Below are positions 1 through 9,541 of a DNA stretch of 26,429 nt, in pieces. Source of the DNA: Bifiguratus adelaidae (lineage: Eukaryota > Mucoromycota > Endogonomycetes > Endogonales). Below the pieces are notes generated by a model, which was not told where the DNA came from, made no database searches, and saw only the letters and a list, made by a program, of their open reading frames with translations. The stretch lies in contig MVBO01000179.1 of the NCBI GenBank assembly GCA_002261195.1, positions 1-26,429 of the forward strand, read 5' to 3'. The number at the start of each line of letters is the position of its first letter. The first letter of the stretch is position 1. Made by a program: the position numbers and the translations under genes.

Positions 1-510
1 GAATTGTATGCGTGGCTGCGCAAATTCACCTGCAATTGATAATTAGTGTCCACCGCTATAAGGTATCGCACCTTGGGAAACCCAGACACTGGTGGACCCC
101 CTCCGGTCATCTTCTCATATACCCTCAACCCCATCGTCGGCCAAATGTCGGCCGCCTACGCCGCCAAAATATCACCGGATTGCGCCCTCTGTTCGCGCTA
201 CGAATTCAATTTGTATAGTTATTACTCGGATTTAGAAATGGGCTTGGAATGGCGAAGTCGACACTTGGACGATTTCGCACAAGCCAGGTCGAGTCCGCCT
301 GGTGCAGCCGATCAAACGTCCACCACGCCCGCCTACAGTGCCCGCCCCGATGGGTACATTAAGGCTCGGTTTGGTCTGAGGCGAGGATTGGCGCTCATGT
401 GGGAAGGGCGATACAAGAATGCCTTGTTTTCCCTGGGCATGTACGCGTCCCTTGTTGATCGAACGCATCCCATCCAATCCGTAGGTTGCCAAGTGCAATG
501 GTTCGCATAG
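1..510 (+). CDS. mdm10: Mdm10, mitochondrial outer-membrane beta-barrel (3' part)
   Basis: C-terminal part of Mdm10, the outer-membrane beta-barrel of the ERMES ER-mitochondria tether, which also serves the SAM assembly machinery. Visible exons are <1..5 and 47..510 (TAG), split by a 41-nt GT-AG intron (6..46, branch-like TGATAAT). About 154 C-terminal residues remain. Family landmarks are LSTAIRYRTLG, then SYTLNPIVGQMSAAYA, SRYEFNLYSYYSDLEMGLEW, and the closing block GLALMWEGRYKNALFSLG followed by HPIQSVG. Mdm10 normally ends in an aromatic-rich beta strand, and this one ends QWFA. A low-complexity Ser/Pro loop lies between the last strands, where the family is variable. The start and most of the barrel lie left of the window. 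Identity is from remembered family motifs. Confidence 0.87.
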
Positions 511-541
511 ACCTTGACTCTATATATGTTACATACAATTC

Positions 542-1757
542 TTACATGATAAGCGTAAATAAAAGAAAGAAGAAGATGATGGTTGCAAATATCTTGATGA
601 GAAGCCATCGATTGGAACTAATGTTCTTGTAATACTTGAGAAGCTCTTTTTGTGCTCCGCTCACATTCATTTCGATATCGTCGGCATTTTGGTCGATACG
701 TTGAACGGTTTCTCGTTGTTCGGCTACCATGGTGGCCAATTGTTGGAAAATGTTTCTGTACAATGTCAGTAACACAACGGAATGAAAGGCTTACACTTAC
801 CCCAGCTCGGCAATGGTGGTTTCAATGCTTTCAATCGCAGACGCGCGGCTTTCAATGTAATTATCTTGATGAGCGACCAGGAGTTGTGCCTGTTGTTGCT
901 CGGGTGTTATCATGGGTATACCCAGTCCAAGCACGTCGGAAGACTGGGAGTTAAGGGAATTGGCGGGACTCGAGGATGGATCGTAGAGGGAAGAGGGGGT
1001 TGGCTTTCGGTCAGGTGTGTACAAGGGTGAATTGGCTAGGTCTATGTGTTGAGAACAATAAGATAAAGACATGTGCAGCATTTCATGACTTACTCATGCT
1101 ACCAACACTGCTCGTGGTCTCTGAATTGGCAAACATGAACTGGTCGCGACGTTCCTTGCCAGCTTTCATGTTTTGTGTCCGTATCTCCAGGACATCCTTG
1201 AAACCGAGACTCGTGTTGGCCAACTTGCTTTGCAGAGACAATACGACATTGGAAGAATGCTCTGTCGCTTGCTTGGATAGGGATTTAGACTGGGAATTAT
1301 GCGTGTACTCTTGTAGAGCAGCAATCTGCTTGTTGATCTTTGCAATATCTTGCTTGATAATGTATGTCAGTTCCTATGTTAACCAATGTTAGTCGCACCA
1401 ACAGGATGCATAGCTTGAGCCTGAGGACCACCTACAGAGATCTCGACTGGCTTGTCATCAAACAGGGACTTCTTCTTTGCAACTATGAGACCATCAGTAA
1501 CGATGACGACCAAAAGGGCTCCTTCTCTACTTACGTTTAGTAAGCTTCTCTAGTTTGCTAGTCGTCATGTTGATTTCCCTGCCAATGAGAGCAGCTATAC
1601 GTGCGAATTCGGTCTTTTGAGCATGGCGATTTCCACTCTGATTGAACGCAGGGGAAGCTGGTATCAACGGCTGCCTGTCAAGGCCCTTGACGGCCTGCCT
1701 GTTTCTTAGCACATCTACAGCTGACTGAAACTCGTTTGTCCTGTCCTTGATTGACAT
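542..1757 (-). CDS. sed5: Sed5 / syntaxin-5, Golgi Qa-SNARE
   Basis: Golgi t-SNARE for ER-Golgi and intra-Golgi fusion. Exons on the minus strand are 1757..1535, 1482..1436, 1373..1094, 1041..801 and 755..542 (334 aa; yeast Sed5 is about 340). The N-terminus MSIKDRTNEFQSAV matches the Sly1-binding N-peptide (DRT..F). Next come a Habc-like helical region (KKKSLFDDKPVEIS, then ELTYIIKQDIAKINKQI), a Ser/Pro linker and the SNARE helix GNIFQQLATMVAEQRETVQRI. The zero-layer Gln is about residue 282. The tail anchor NRWLLIKIFATIIFFFLLF runs to the C-terminus. All four introns (45-62 nt) are GT-AG and join conserved blocks in frame. The gene is divergent from rtp1 (57 bp between start codons) and convergent with mdm10 (31 bp between stops). 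Confidence 0.94.
558..563 (+). terminator. Poly(A) signal AATAAA, probably for mdm10
   Basis: AATAAA on the + strand, 48 nt after the mdm10 stop. It sits inside the antisense of the sed5 C-terminal codons (membrane anchor), so the mdm10 3' UTR probably overlaps sed5 coding sequence. Position and motif are seen; use is inferred. Confidence 0.4.
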
Positions 1758-1814
1758 TGAAGCGTGCGAGAGTGTGACGAAGAGAGAGTGTGAGACGTGG
1801 CCAATTTGTGTTCA
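1758..1814. promoter_or_regulatory. 57-bp bidirectional promoter spacer, sed5/rtp1
   Basis: The ATGs of sed5 (1757, minus) and rtp1 (1815, plus) are separated by only 57 bp. The spacer is purine-rich on the + strand (GAGAGTGTGACGAAGAGAGA) and carries a CCAAT pentamer at 1801-1805; no TATA box is visible. Transcription probably starts inside or just around this spacer. The shared-promoter reading is inference. Confidence 0.5.
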
Positions 1815-4800
1815 ATGTCTGCTGTGAATGACTTTAGAGGAGACATTGACAGGCTCATTGGTCAAGCTGAAGGACTTGTGGGCAAGAGAACGGTGGAACT
1901 AGGTGGGTAGAGTGTATTATGGGTGACAATGGGCAAGACTCATGGTCAGAGTGAGTGCTAATCACGTTTTTGCTTTGGGCGGTGTTTGGTTTCACAGGTC
2001 ACCCTACCTTGGCTCAAGGACTCGAGGAGAGGTTGCAGAAATACACGTTGGAGAGAGACAAGGATAAGGATGCTTACAACGCTCTTCAACAGTTTCAGCA
2101 GTTAAGCGTTTCTGCTGAAGGCACTGAGCAACGATACAATGATTCGGAACGACTCGCCAATGTCAAGGTCCGGTTTGTGGATGCTTGCTTGCAGTTGCTC
2201 GAGGACTTTCAGCATGTTTTGGTAAACCAGAGCGCTGTCGGTAGGTGTTTGTCCGGGCATAGCTTTTGAGATCCGTCCAAAGGCCAACCAGACCTTCGTA
2301 GATCAACCAGACGGCAAGAGTCCTCTCGGCGTGAGAGACATTCGATTGGTGTCAACATTGATTGAGATTGTTATTTCCTGGGGCATACTACCGTATCTGA
2401 TCCCAGGCGTGGGCATGGATCTTGCCCATCGATCGAAATCCGGTTATGTAGACTATGGTGGGTTGTAGCAGCATTGTGGGCTTTGTCTCACACCCATTTG
2501 CCATGTCTAGACATCATTCAAGGCCAAGAAGGCAAGACACAGAGCACGATTGCCGAGCCTCGACGCTTACAAGCTGTCCTAAACACCTTACTAAGCCTTC
2601 TTCCCGACAATTTCGCCGACTCCGCTTACACTCACATCTCACATATTCTCATCAATCGCAACTTGATGGACATTTACGCAGCGCTACTGCAATTAGCTTA
2701 CGGGCCTCGATTGAAAATATCCAACGAAGGCGAACAAGTGACGAGCGCTCGCGATTTGACTGATGAAGAACGAGCCCAGAGTTCAAACAAGCTGGAGCGT
2801 TGTTTCGAAAAGTAAGTGGGTGCTGCGACGGCTTTCTCCATCCGTATTGACAATTCGCAGAATCGAACCCATCCGGAATCTCGAAGTCTTCACACAGTTG
2901 CTGGGTAACAAAGACAAAGCTCCAGCACCAAAATGGCTCCGTGTATCATGTGGCCGTTACTTGACACGCATACTGTTGGGTCCAGAAGGCATTCGACTTG
3001 TCTTGGAGTTTATGGTGGGTCAACACGAAGATGGTGAGTTTTGATATGATTGTCCCTGCGTCAGATGGCTAAATTGGAACAGTGACCACTCCGGACCTTG
3101 AAAAGGTGACCAAACTCATTTTATCTGTCCCACAGCAGGTTGAATCTGCCGAGGTACGCTGCAGAGCTCAATCACGGTGCAAATCTGACATTCTAGATCA
3201 GACCTATTTTTCAAATGTTTGTAGCCAGTTGTTGTCCATCCTTGCATCCTATGTTCAATCACAACCCAACGCACCTTCATCCATATCCACGAGACACCCA
3301 TCTGTCAGAACAGCAGTGGTATACATTGTCAATCGAATGGCAGAAATCCATGCAAGACATTCTGAGAAATTTATCAAACGACCATTGACAGATGCATTGC
3401 TTGATTGGCCATACAAGTCAAAAGACATGCCAAGCCAAGTTTCCAATTTCATCGGCACGGTTCACGGTACCGTTGTGAGGTCTGAACAAGAATTGTCGCT
3501 TGCAATATTGCAAATGCATGCATTGTTGGTCGACACATATGCTCTACCACAACTCTTTGCTCAACTTGTCAAACCGACATTTTCGACCCTGTATCATCTC
3601 TACAAATTCTCAGACACAAGCAAAACCCACATAGCTAGACCCACTCTGGAGATCCTTCATGCCTACATTCTCCAAGCTGAGTACAAGGAAATTGTTCTAA
3701 TGTTGCGCAGTGTCGCCATTACATCAGACGTTTCATATGCATCAACTACTTCTACGCAATGGACATGTTTCGGCGCTGGCGATGAAGGCGGTGTGAATAT
3801 TCGGACCTGCAGGTACGACCATGAAGTGATTGCTGCTTTACAGATATCTAATGCGGCTCGTAGTCACGAGGAAGCCGAGAACCAATATTCCTTCGACGTG
3901 TTGGGTTTTGTGGACTTTTTGAAGACAATTCAAAACTCTAGCCTTCTTGGAGATTTTTTTCTCCATATGCTGGCAGAGTATTCTTCTTTGGAAAAGGAAG
4001 GCAGTCGAACCTTTTCCCCCATGCAGTCTGTATACATGACTGTGACGTCTGGTCGGCATTGTCTAATACCTGTGATAGAATGGTTTCAATCCTCAATCTG
4101 ATACTCACTATGTTGGACAAACTGGGACCTGAAATCTTCCAAAACACGACGCAAATCATCATGTTTGCGCATGGAGTGATTGAAGCATATGCGGAAGCAC
4201 GTAGACAACCAAGCATGGCGGAGGCAAGCGCCGGAAACAAATCGACAGACTATCAACATATTGTTGACAAGAGACCAGAAAGTACTTTGGAAGACGATTT
4301 AGAAAGTTTACAAGAAAACACCGAAATGCTGTTCCTCGCCATGAATCTGCTATCCACCTTGTTGCAGGGTAAGGCGCTCGCGGTGATTGCAGTTATCGCT
4401 CACTCCTGAATTTAGAACACGAGAGCTTTTCCGCGCAAGAGGCACAAGTGCTACGGGCAATTGCCAGTAACCTGGTCACATTGTTTGAGTATCCAGCGCC
4501 AGAGATCTCCGGAATGGCTCGTGGCTTGAAGATAGCCATTGCAAACCAGCAGGCATCCGCACAAGCTCGCAACGAGCAGGATGAACAAGCCCACTCCTCG
4601 CTCCAGACCTATCAGGAAGCCCTCAAAGCAATTCAGGATAATCTTTTGCCGGTGCGCGCTCATGGTATTGGGATGCTCAAAGAGATGGTGCTCGCCAAAG
4701 ATCCATTAGTGACTGACGGCGCTGGACTTGATCACGTCCTGGATCTATTTACGCAACTCGTGCAAGACGAAGACAGGTGTTTATCTATTGCACCCATATG

Positions 4801-5504
4801 GTAGTACCTTACTCATCATTGGTCGCTGTAGCTTCATCTATTTGAATGCGGTCAAGGGACTTTCAGCGTTGACAGACATCCATGGCAACAGAATTATTCA
4901 CAAGCTGGCTACTTTTTACGCAGACGCTACGCAACATCTCGATAATCGGCTACGAGTTGGCGAAGCACTGCTTCAAACAGTTCAGCGCGCTGGTGACGCA
5001 TTGAGCAAGTATGGTCAGTATCTTCACGCTCGTGGCTCAATTTCGCCATATTGACTTGCCTCTACAGCCGACGAACTTTTACGACCACTCACCAAAGTGC
5101 TGTCTTCGACCAAGGAACCTTCCCCCATGCGAGCTTCCGCGCTTTCTATCCTTGGCACGGCATGCGAGACATGCCCGATAGGCATCTACAGTCACTTGCA
5201 CGATATCGTGGATTTGACGCTGGCCATTCTTGACCTCGATCAAACAACAGAAGTGCGACGTGCAGCCACCGTCCTGATTGCATCTTTAATTGGCGGCCTT
5301 AATCAACAAACTTTGTTTGATTTCCCCAGCGATTTGCTCAAAGCAACCTACAGACGGCTCAAATTCATAGAGGAGACGGACTTGGACGAGTTGACGAGAC
5401 AACATGCTCGAACAACACTGGCGGATTTAGATACCATTGTTCGCGGACAACTCTTCAAGGAACAGTACGCACAAAACAAGCCCGGCATCATCGAGCTGGA
5501 TTAG
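1815..5504 (+). CDS. rtp1: Rtp1/Tango6-family HEAT-repeat protein
   Basis: Large alpha-solenoid of the Rtp1 (yeast) / TANGO6 (animal) family, linked to assembly and nuclear import of RNA polymerase II. Exons: 1815..1902, 1998..2221, 2271..2457, 2511..2811, 2861..3033, 3083..3153, 3202..4025, 4079..4368, 4416..4776, 4832..5013, 5068..5504 (1045 aa). The RTP1_C1-type block lies around residues 720-870 (ALKAIQDNLLPVRAHGIGML, then DEDSFIYLNAVKGLSAL). The RTP1_C2-type tail is near residues 960-1030 (TEVRRAATVLIASLIGGL, then RQHARTTLADLDTIV). The glycine block FGAGDEGGVNIR and SLLGDFFLHML also fit the family. Less certain junctions are the first intron (95 nt), the 3' side of exon 2 (2222..2270), intron 6 (48 nt, stop-free, 3n) and intron 7 (donor GTCTGT at 4026, possibly 4041). 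The 5' third is weakly conserved, so small N-terminal errors are possible. Confidence 0.87.
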
Positions 5505-5576
5505 AAATGTATTATAGTACAGGTGTAATGTAAGCTAAGCAGGTATGTACAGTCATGGCGGTAATAAGAGAAGCAT

Positions 5577-6405
5577 TCAGGAATCCCATTCCTCGAAAAT
5601 GCTCACTAGGCCTTTCAGATTGGAAAGCGGATCAATCAATTCCAATTGCTCCTTGATACTTTTGCGTGCGATGGAGTCCAGCTCTTTGGTGACCAAGGTA
5701 ATGATTCGTTTGATTTTACCATCGATCTTCACCACCGACTCACAAAATGCTTGATTGCACACGTCTTGCGTGCCCAGGAGAAGCTTGTGATACGTTTCGA
5801 CAAGAATGTCGGTCAATGTAAAGAATGTTTGTAGATAGTCTAATTCAAAGGGCTATATTGTCCACTGTTAGTCGTCGGTCTCAAGCTGCAGGCCAGACTC
5901 ACAATGATGGGTACTTGGAGATAGGTATAATCGCCAGAGTCAATGGTATGATCCTCCTTGTACATTTTGCGAAAGATGTTTTTCTACCCAAGCGTCAGTC
6001 GATAGGCCTCCCTTGATGTGCACCCCTTACTCACCATCTTGGGTTTTGCATGGTCGTTGGTGTGATATTCAAACTCTGTGAAGAGGATATTGAGTGCCTT
6101 TACATAGTCGCTGGCCGTTGTGATGTCCAGAATGGGACCAAGAGAGACACCGAGGGTATAAAAGTAGACCGTCCTTGCATGGAGTGAGTATTCAAGCCAA
6201 ACCTTTCGCAACTGAGCTTATACGCTTACCTCTTTCTCATGGGAGTGTTCCGATAAGCCTTGTGCAGATCCTCTCGATTGATGAGCACCGTATTGAACCA
6301 GTGAGTATTTCCCTCGTGAGCTCGTCGCAAGTAGTTGATGGTGGCGATACGCTTGTACACTAGCTCCGACAGAAACTCGTACGATGCGTCCGTAGCATAG
6401 CTCAT
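5577..6405 (-). CDS. Conserved hypothetical protein, function unknown
   Basis: I do not recognise a named function. Exons on the minus strand are 6405..6230, 6173..6035, 5983..5903 and 5852..5577 (223 aa), with GT-AG introns of 56, 51 and 50 nt. The reading has the feel of a conserved, mostly helical fungal cytosolic protein: ELVYKRIATINYLRRAHEG, THWFNTVLINREDL, TVYFYTLGVSLGPILDIT, IPFELDYLQTFFTLTDILVE, then a charged C-terminal helix (VVKIDGKIKRIITLVTKELD). No signal peptide, no clear transmembrane segment and no catalytic motif were seen. Its ATG overlaps the TGA of the upstream DUF1308 gene (ATGA, 6405-6402), and it is the first in-frame ATG after a stop at 6442-6444. It converges on rtp1, with 72 bp between stops. 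Exon phases close exactly, so the gene structure is surer than the function. Confidence 0.78.
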
Positions 6406-7673
6406 CCTTCCGTCTTGGAGTGTTCCAAAACCAATTTGGCTTCACACAGTGAACGCGTCGGATGAAGGTAAAGCGCGAGAGAGGATGGAAGAGACGTGGT
6501 TGCTGTGGTTGTGGTGCGCTTGTAGTGATGGCCTGTCCCAATAATGATAGCTTGGTAAGGTGTAAGAGAAGAATACGGTTGATTGACCAAGGAAAGGATA
6601 TCTCGGCTTGGATGATCGGGAACAATGGTCACCGATGGACGTGGAGAAAGATGGATGGGCCAGTGTTGCCAAGCCAGTTGAATGGCTTCCTTGGATGGCA
6701 GCGAAGCCTGCCATTCATTAGGAAGAGAGGGGAAGAGGGAGAGGGCTCTTGTCCGCTCTTGCGGTCCACCGACTGTATGGACAATGGACAGAAACTTTTG
6801 GGCGGCTGTTATCGGCGTGAACAGGGAACGACGGACAAATAGTCGCGCGAGCTGCTCGAGCAATGGCTCTTTCTGCTCGTCAAGTGCCTGTAAACGAAGT
6901 GGTTCGACGTCAAAGTCGTCGGGTGTTAGACCATGCGTGTAGGATAGAGCAGTAACGAGCGCAATAAGCGTCGTAACATCGAGATTGAGCTGTTGAGTGA
7001 CAAGGTCAGGTCTGTCCGACTTGTCTGCCTGTTGCAATTGTCGCAAAAAGCGAACCTGAACGCCAATGGCCTTCAATGCGCCGAAAAGCACCCGATCCAC
7101 AACCTCGTTGTCTCCCTCTGCAATGGCACTAAACACAAAAACAATCTCCGGTTCCACATAGTGAACGAGGTTCTGCTCGGCCGCCTGTTTAAAGCCTCGC
7201 GCTTGCCGTAATAGCGGTACTTCGTCCATCCAATTGTGCCATGCGCCAGTCTTCATTCTTTCGAAACCATTGATCATGGCGCGAAGACCTTTTGGATTCC
7301 TGGAGATGACATTGATCCATGTCCTTCCATCATCTGCCACCAGATCCACGCGCAATGATCGCCTTTCGTCCTTGTCCATATATCTGAACTTGCAGAGTAC
7401 ACCCTTTGGATGCGATGTGCAGCTCAAGGTGACAAAGAGCGCATCCATATAGGCGATATTGGAGCTTGATGAGGATGCTGGATTGAAAGATGGATCTCGG
7501 GATATCTGACCTTTCTCAATCATCCGCACACGATATGCTTGCATACTTGCCTTGCCCAGAAACCGAACTTCAGCTCTAACCATGCTTGCCAGTCTGGTGA
7601 TGTTGCCAATCCTTGCAAAGCGTTTCTCTTCCAATCCTTGCAATATCGCCTTTCCTTGCTGTAAGGTGTCCAT
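6402..7673 (-). CDS. DUF1308 / UPF0415 (C7orf25-like) protein
   Basis: Single-exon gene of 423 aa resembling the DUF1308/UPF0415 family (human C7orf25), whose molecular function is not established as far as I know. The N-terminus MDTLQQGKAILQGLEEKRFA then AEVRFLGKAS matches the family's helical start. The core includes VDLVADDGRTWINVISRNPK, HYVEPEIVFVFSAIAEGDN and LNLDVTTLIALVTALSYTHG. The C-terminal domain has the typical YQAIIIGTGHHYKRTTTTAT and ends just after the family's RSL.EAK block, so the stop at 6404-6402 looks authentic. I chose the ATG at 7673; an upstream in-frame ATG at 7787 would run across the ctu2 start and add non-conserved sequence. It is intronless, unlike almost all neighbours, divergent from ctu2 (7 bp between ATGs), and overlaps the next minus-strand gene by 4 nt. 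Confidence 0.85.
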   Translation of the reverse strand: MDTLQQGKAILQGLEEKRFARIGNITRLASMVRAEVRFLGKASMQAYRVRMIEKGQISRDPSFNPASSSSSNIAYMDALFVTLSCTSHPKGVLCKFRYMDKDERRSLRVDLVADDGRTWINVISRNPKGLRAMINGFERMKTGAWHNWMDEVPLLRQARGFKQAAEQNLVHYVEPEIVFVFSAIAEGDNEVVDRVLFGALKAIGVQVRFLRQLQQADKSDRPDLVTQQLNLDVTTLIALVTALSYTHGLTPDDFDVEPLRLQALDEQKEPLLEQLARLFVRRSLFTPITAAQKFLSIVHTVGGPQERTRALSLFPSLPNEWQASLPSKEAIQLAWQHWPIHLSPRPSVTIVPDHPSRDILSLVNQPYSSLTPYQAIIIGTGHHYKRTTTTATTSLPSSLALYLHPTRSLCEAKLVLEHSKTEG

Positions 7674-7680
7674 TGGAATA

Positions 7681-9316
7681 ATGTCCGATGTTGACAGTGG
7701 GCCTTTGAGGGGTGAGTTGGGGAAGCATGTGAGATTCTGTGAGTGATTAACGTCTATGGACAGCTCCAAAGCCGAAGGCAGGAACATGTATCAAGTGCAA
7801 GACACGACCATCGACGGTTGTTTTGCGACATGTGCAATACTGCAAGTAAGTGTGATCTAATACTTGATCTCGGGGCAGGAACGATTCCTGACTCTCGATT
7901 GCACAGAGATTGCTTTCTATTCGCAACGACAGGCAAGTTTAGAAGTGCGTTTGGCAAATCAGCCATCAGCAACACCACCGGCCACAAAGCTATGGTCGCA
8001 TTTTCGGGTGGACCTTCTTCAAGGTGAGCACTCCTGCTTAGCAAAACGCAGGATCGTATGCGCATGTCGACAGGGTTCTCATGATATATCAGAGCTCTGT
8101 TGCATCTTATGAAAGGCTTTCAACACGTTGGATCACATCAAAGTGGGCAGAAGCGGTTATTTGATGAGTTGGTGATATGTCATATCGATGAGACCGCTGC
8201 ATTCAACGGATCGTCTACTTTGGACATGGCGCGTGTTGTCGTAGACACCGAATACCCCGACTTTACCTTTCACGGACAGTTGATTGAAGACATCTATGAG
8301 GATGAGGCTCTATCGTCGATCGACAAAAAGGAGAAACTACGACAATTGTTTGCTCAAGCTGGCAGTCTTACAGCCAAGGAGGATCTGTTATGGCATATCA
8401 AGATGCATCTCTTGGTAAAGGCTGCCCAAAAGTTAGGGTAAGCATGAGCATGGCCTTGCGCATACGAGGTCACGCGGACTGATGGCGTTACGCAGATGTA
8501 CAAGGTTAATTCTGGGAGATTCTGCAACCCGGATCGCCATCAAGGTGATATCTTTTACTGCTAAAGGACGAGGGTACAGTCTTCCTCTCGAGATTGGAGG
8601 AGACATTCATGGCCTCTATCCCAACCTCGTCATACTTCGACCGCTCAAAGACATGCTCGCCAAAGAGATTGCCATTTATGACCATAGTCAAGGTCTCCTG
8701 AATAGTCTAGTCCCAGCGACGAATTTCTCAACCATGGCGCCACCGACCGCAAGCATCGATAGAGCTACAGAAGGTGAGTGCCTGCCGAGATCCTTGAGCA
8801 TCTCCTGACTTTCTATCCGCCACACCGTCTGCTGTTCTGCACAGAATTCATCGTAGGACTTGATCGAGATTTCCCCTCGACAGTCAGCACAATTGTGCGT
8901 ACCGCGAGTAAACTAAAATTGGCGTCCAGTATGAATGGTCAATCACGCTGTGCCTTGTGCCACATGTAGGTGACAGGACAGATCTGGCTCTCACAGGGGC
9001 TAAACGGGGGCCATGTGCTCAAAGTTGAACGGTTTTTAGGCCCATCCAGAGTGGAAGCAAAGATTGGAAACAGCGTATTACGGTTCAGTCCACTCAATGT
9101 ACCAGAGACTCGGCACCTGGAACGTTGACCGTTCCAGAAAACATCTTGTGTTATGCTTGTCAGACCGATCTATCAGAGAGTGAAGGGTGGTCTCGTCTCG
9201 CCGACGACGCTTCACCATCTACCCAATTGGAGGAATTTCGGTCTTTAGGTTACCCTACCTTACTGACACAAGACGATATGCATCAACGCATCAAGGACTT
9301 TCTCCTGGACGATTAA
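7681..9316 (+). CDS. ctu2: Ctu2/Ncs2, cytoplasmic tRNA 2-thiolation protein
   Basis: Non-catalytic partner of Ctu1/Ncs6 in 2-thiolation of wobble U34 of tRNAs for Lys, Glu and Gln (Urm1 pathway, cytosol). Exons: 7681..7711, 7764..7845, 7907..8023, 8093..8437, 8496..8773, 8845..8965, 9040..9316 (416 aa). Seen: an N-terminal CxxC...CxxC cluster (C19, C22, C37, C40), a degenerate PP-loop AFSGGPSS (residues 69-76) without the Asp of catalytic members, CTRLILGDSATRIAIKVIS around residue 192, and a C-terminal Cys set (CALCHM, CYACQ). The 31-nt first exon (MSDVDSGPLR) is inferred: its donor GTGAGT and acceptor at 7763 keep phase into the CIKC motif. In intron 3 the acceptor at 8092 gives ALLHLMKGFQ, which fits the family better than the nearer AG at about 8073. 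Confidence 0.9.
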
Positions 9317-9541
9317 GCATTACGAAAACGAGAATGTGGACGCGGTGTGAGAAGCAAAAGCCTGGGGTCATATCCATTTATAGACAAAGCCGATGTGTGG
9401 GGAAATTCTGTTGAAACCAGGGAATGCTCGTTTGGGTCAGCTCACAGGGGATGGAAATTCCCACCTGGCAACTCTGTCTATTAGCGCAAGATCCGACAAT
9501 ATAAATGGCCATTTCAGATAGCGCCTGTAGAGATAAACAGA
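9317..9541 (+). promoter_or_regulatory. Upstream region of the Dal5-type permease, TATA and GATA sites
   Basis: This 225-bp spacer between ctu2 and the permease holds TATAAA at 9500-9505, 37 nt upstream of the ATG, and two GATA-type hexamers (AGATAG 9516-9521, AGATAA 9531-9536). The octamer GGAAATTC occurs at 9401-9408 and again at 9453-9460. GATA factors control Dal5-class permeases by nitrogen supply in yeast, so nitrogen regulation is plausible, but at this length such motifs can also occur by chance. Confidence 0.4.

Noticed and set aside
2240-2261. 22-nt GTAGGT...CATAG candidate intron in rtp1
   Set aside because: It would keep the frame but is half the size of the smallest introns here; the 49-nt intron 2222..2270 also keeps frame.
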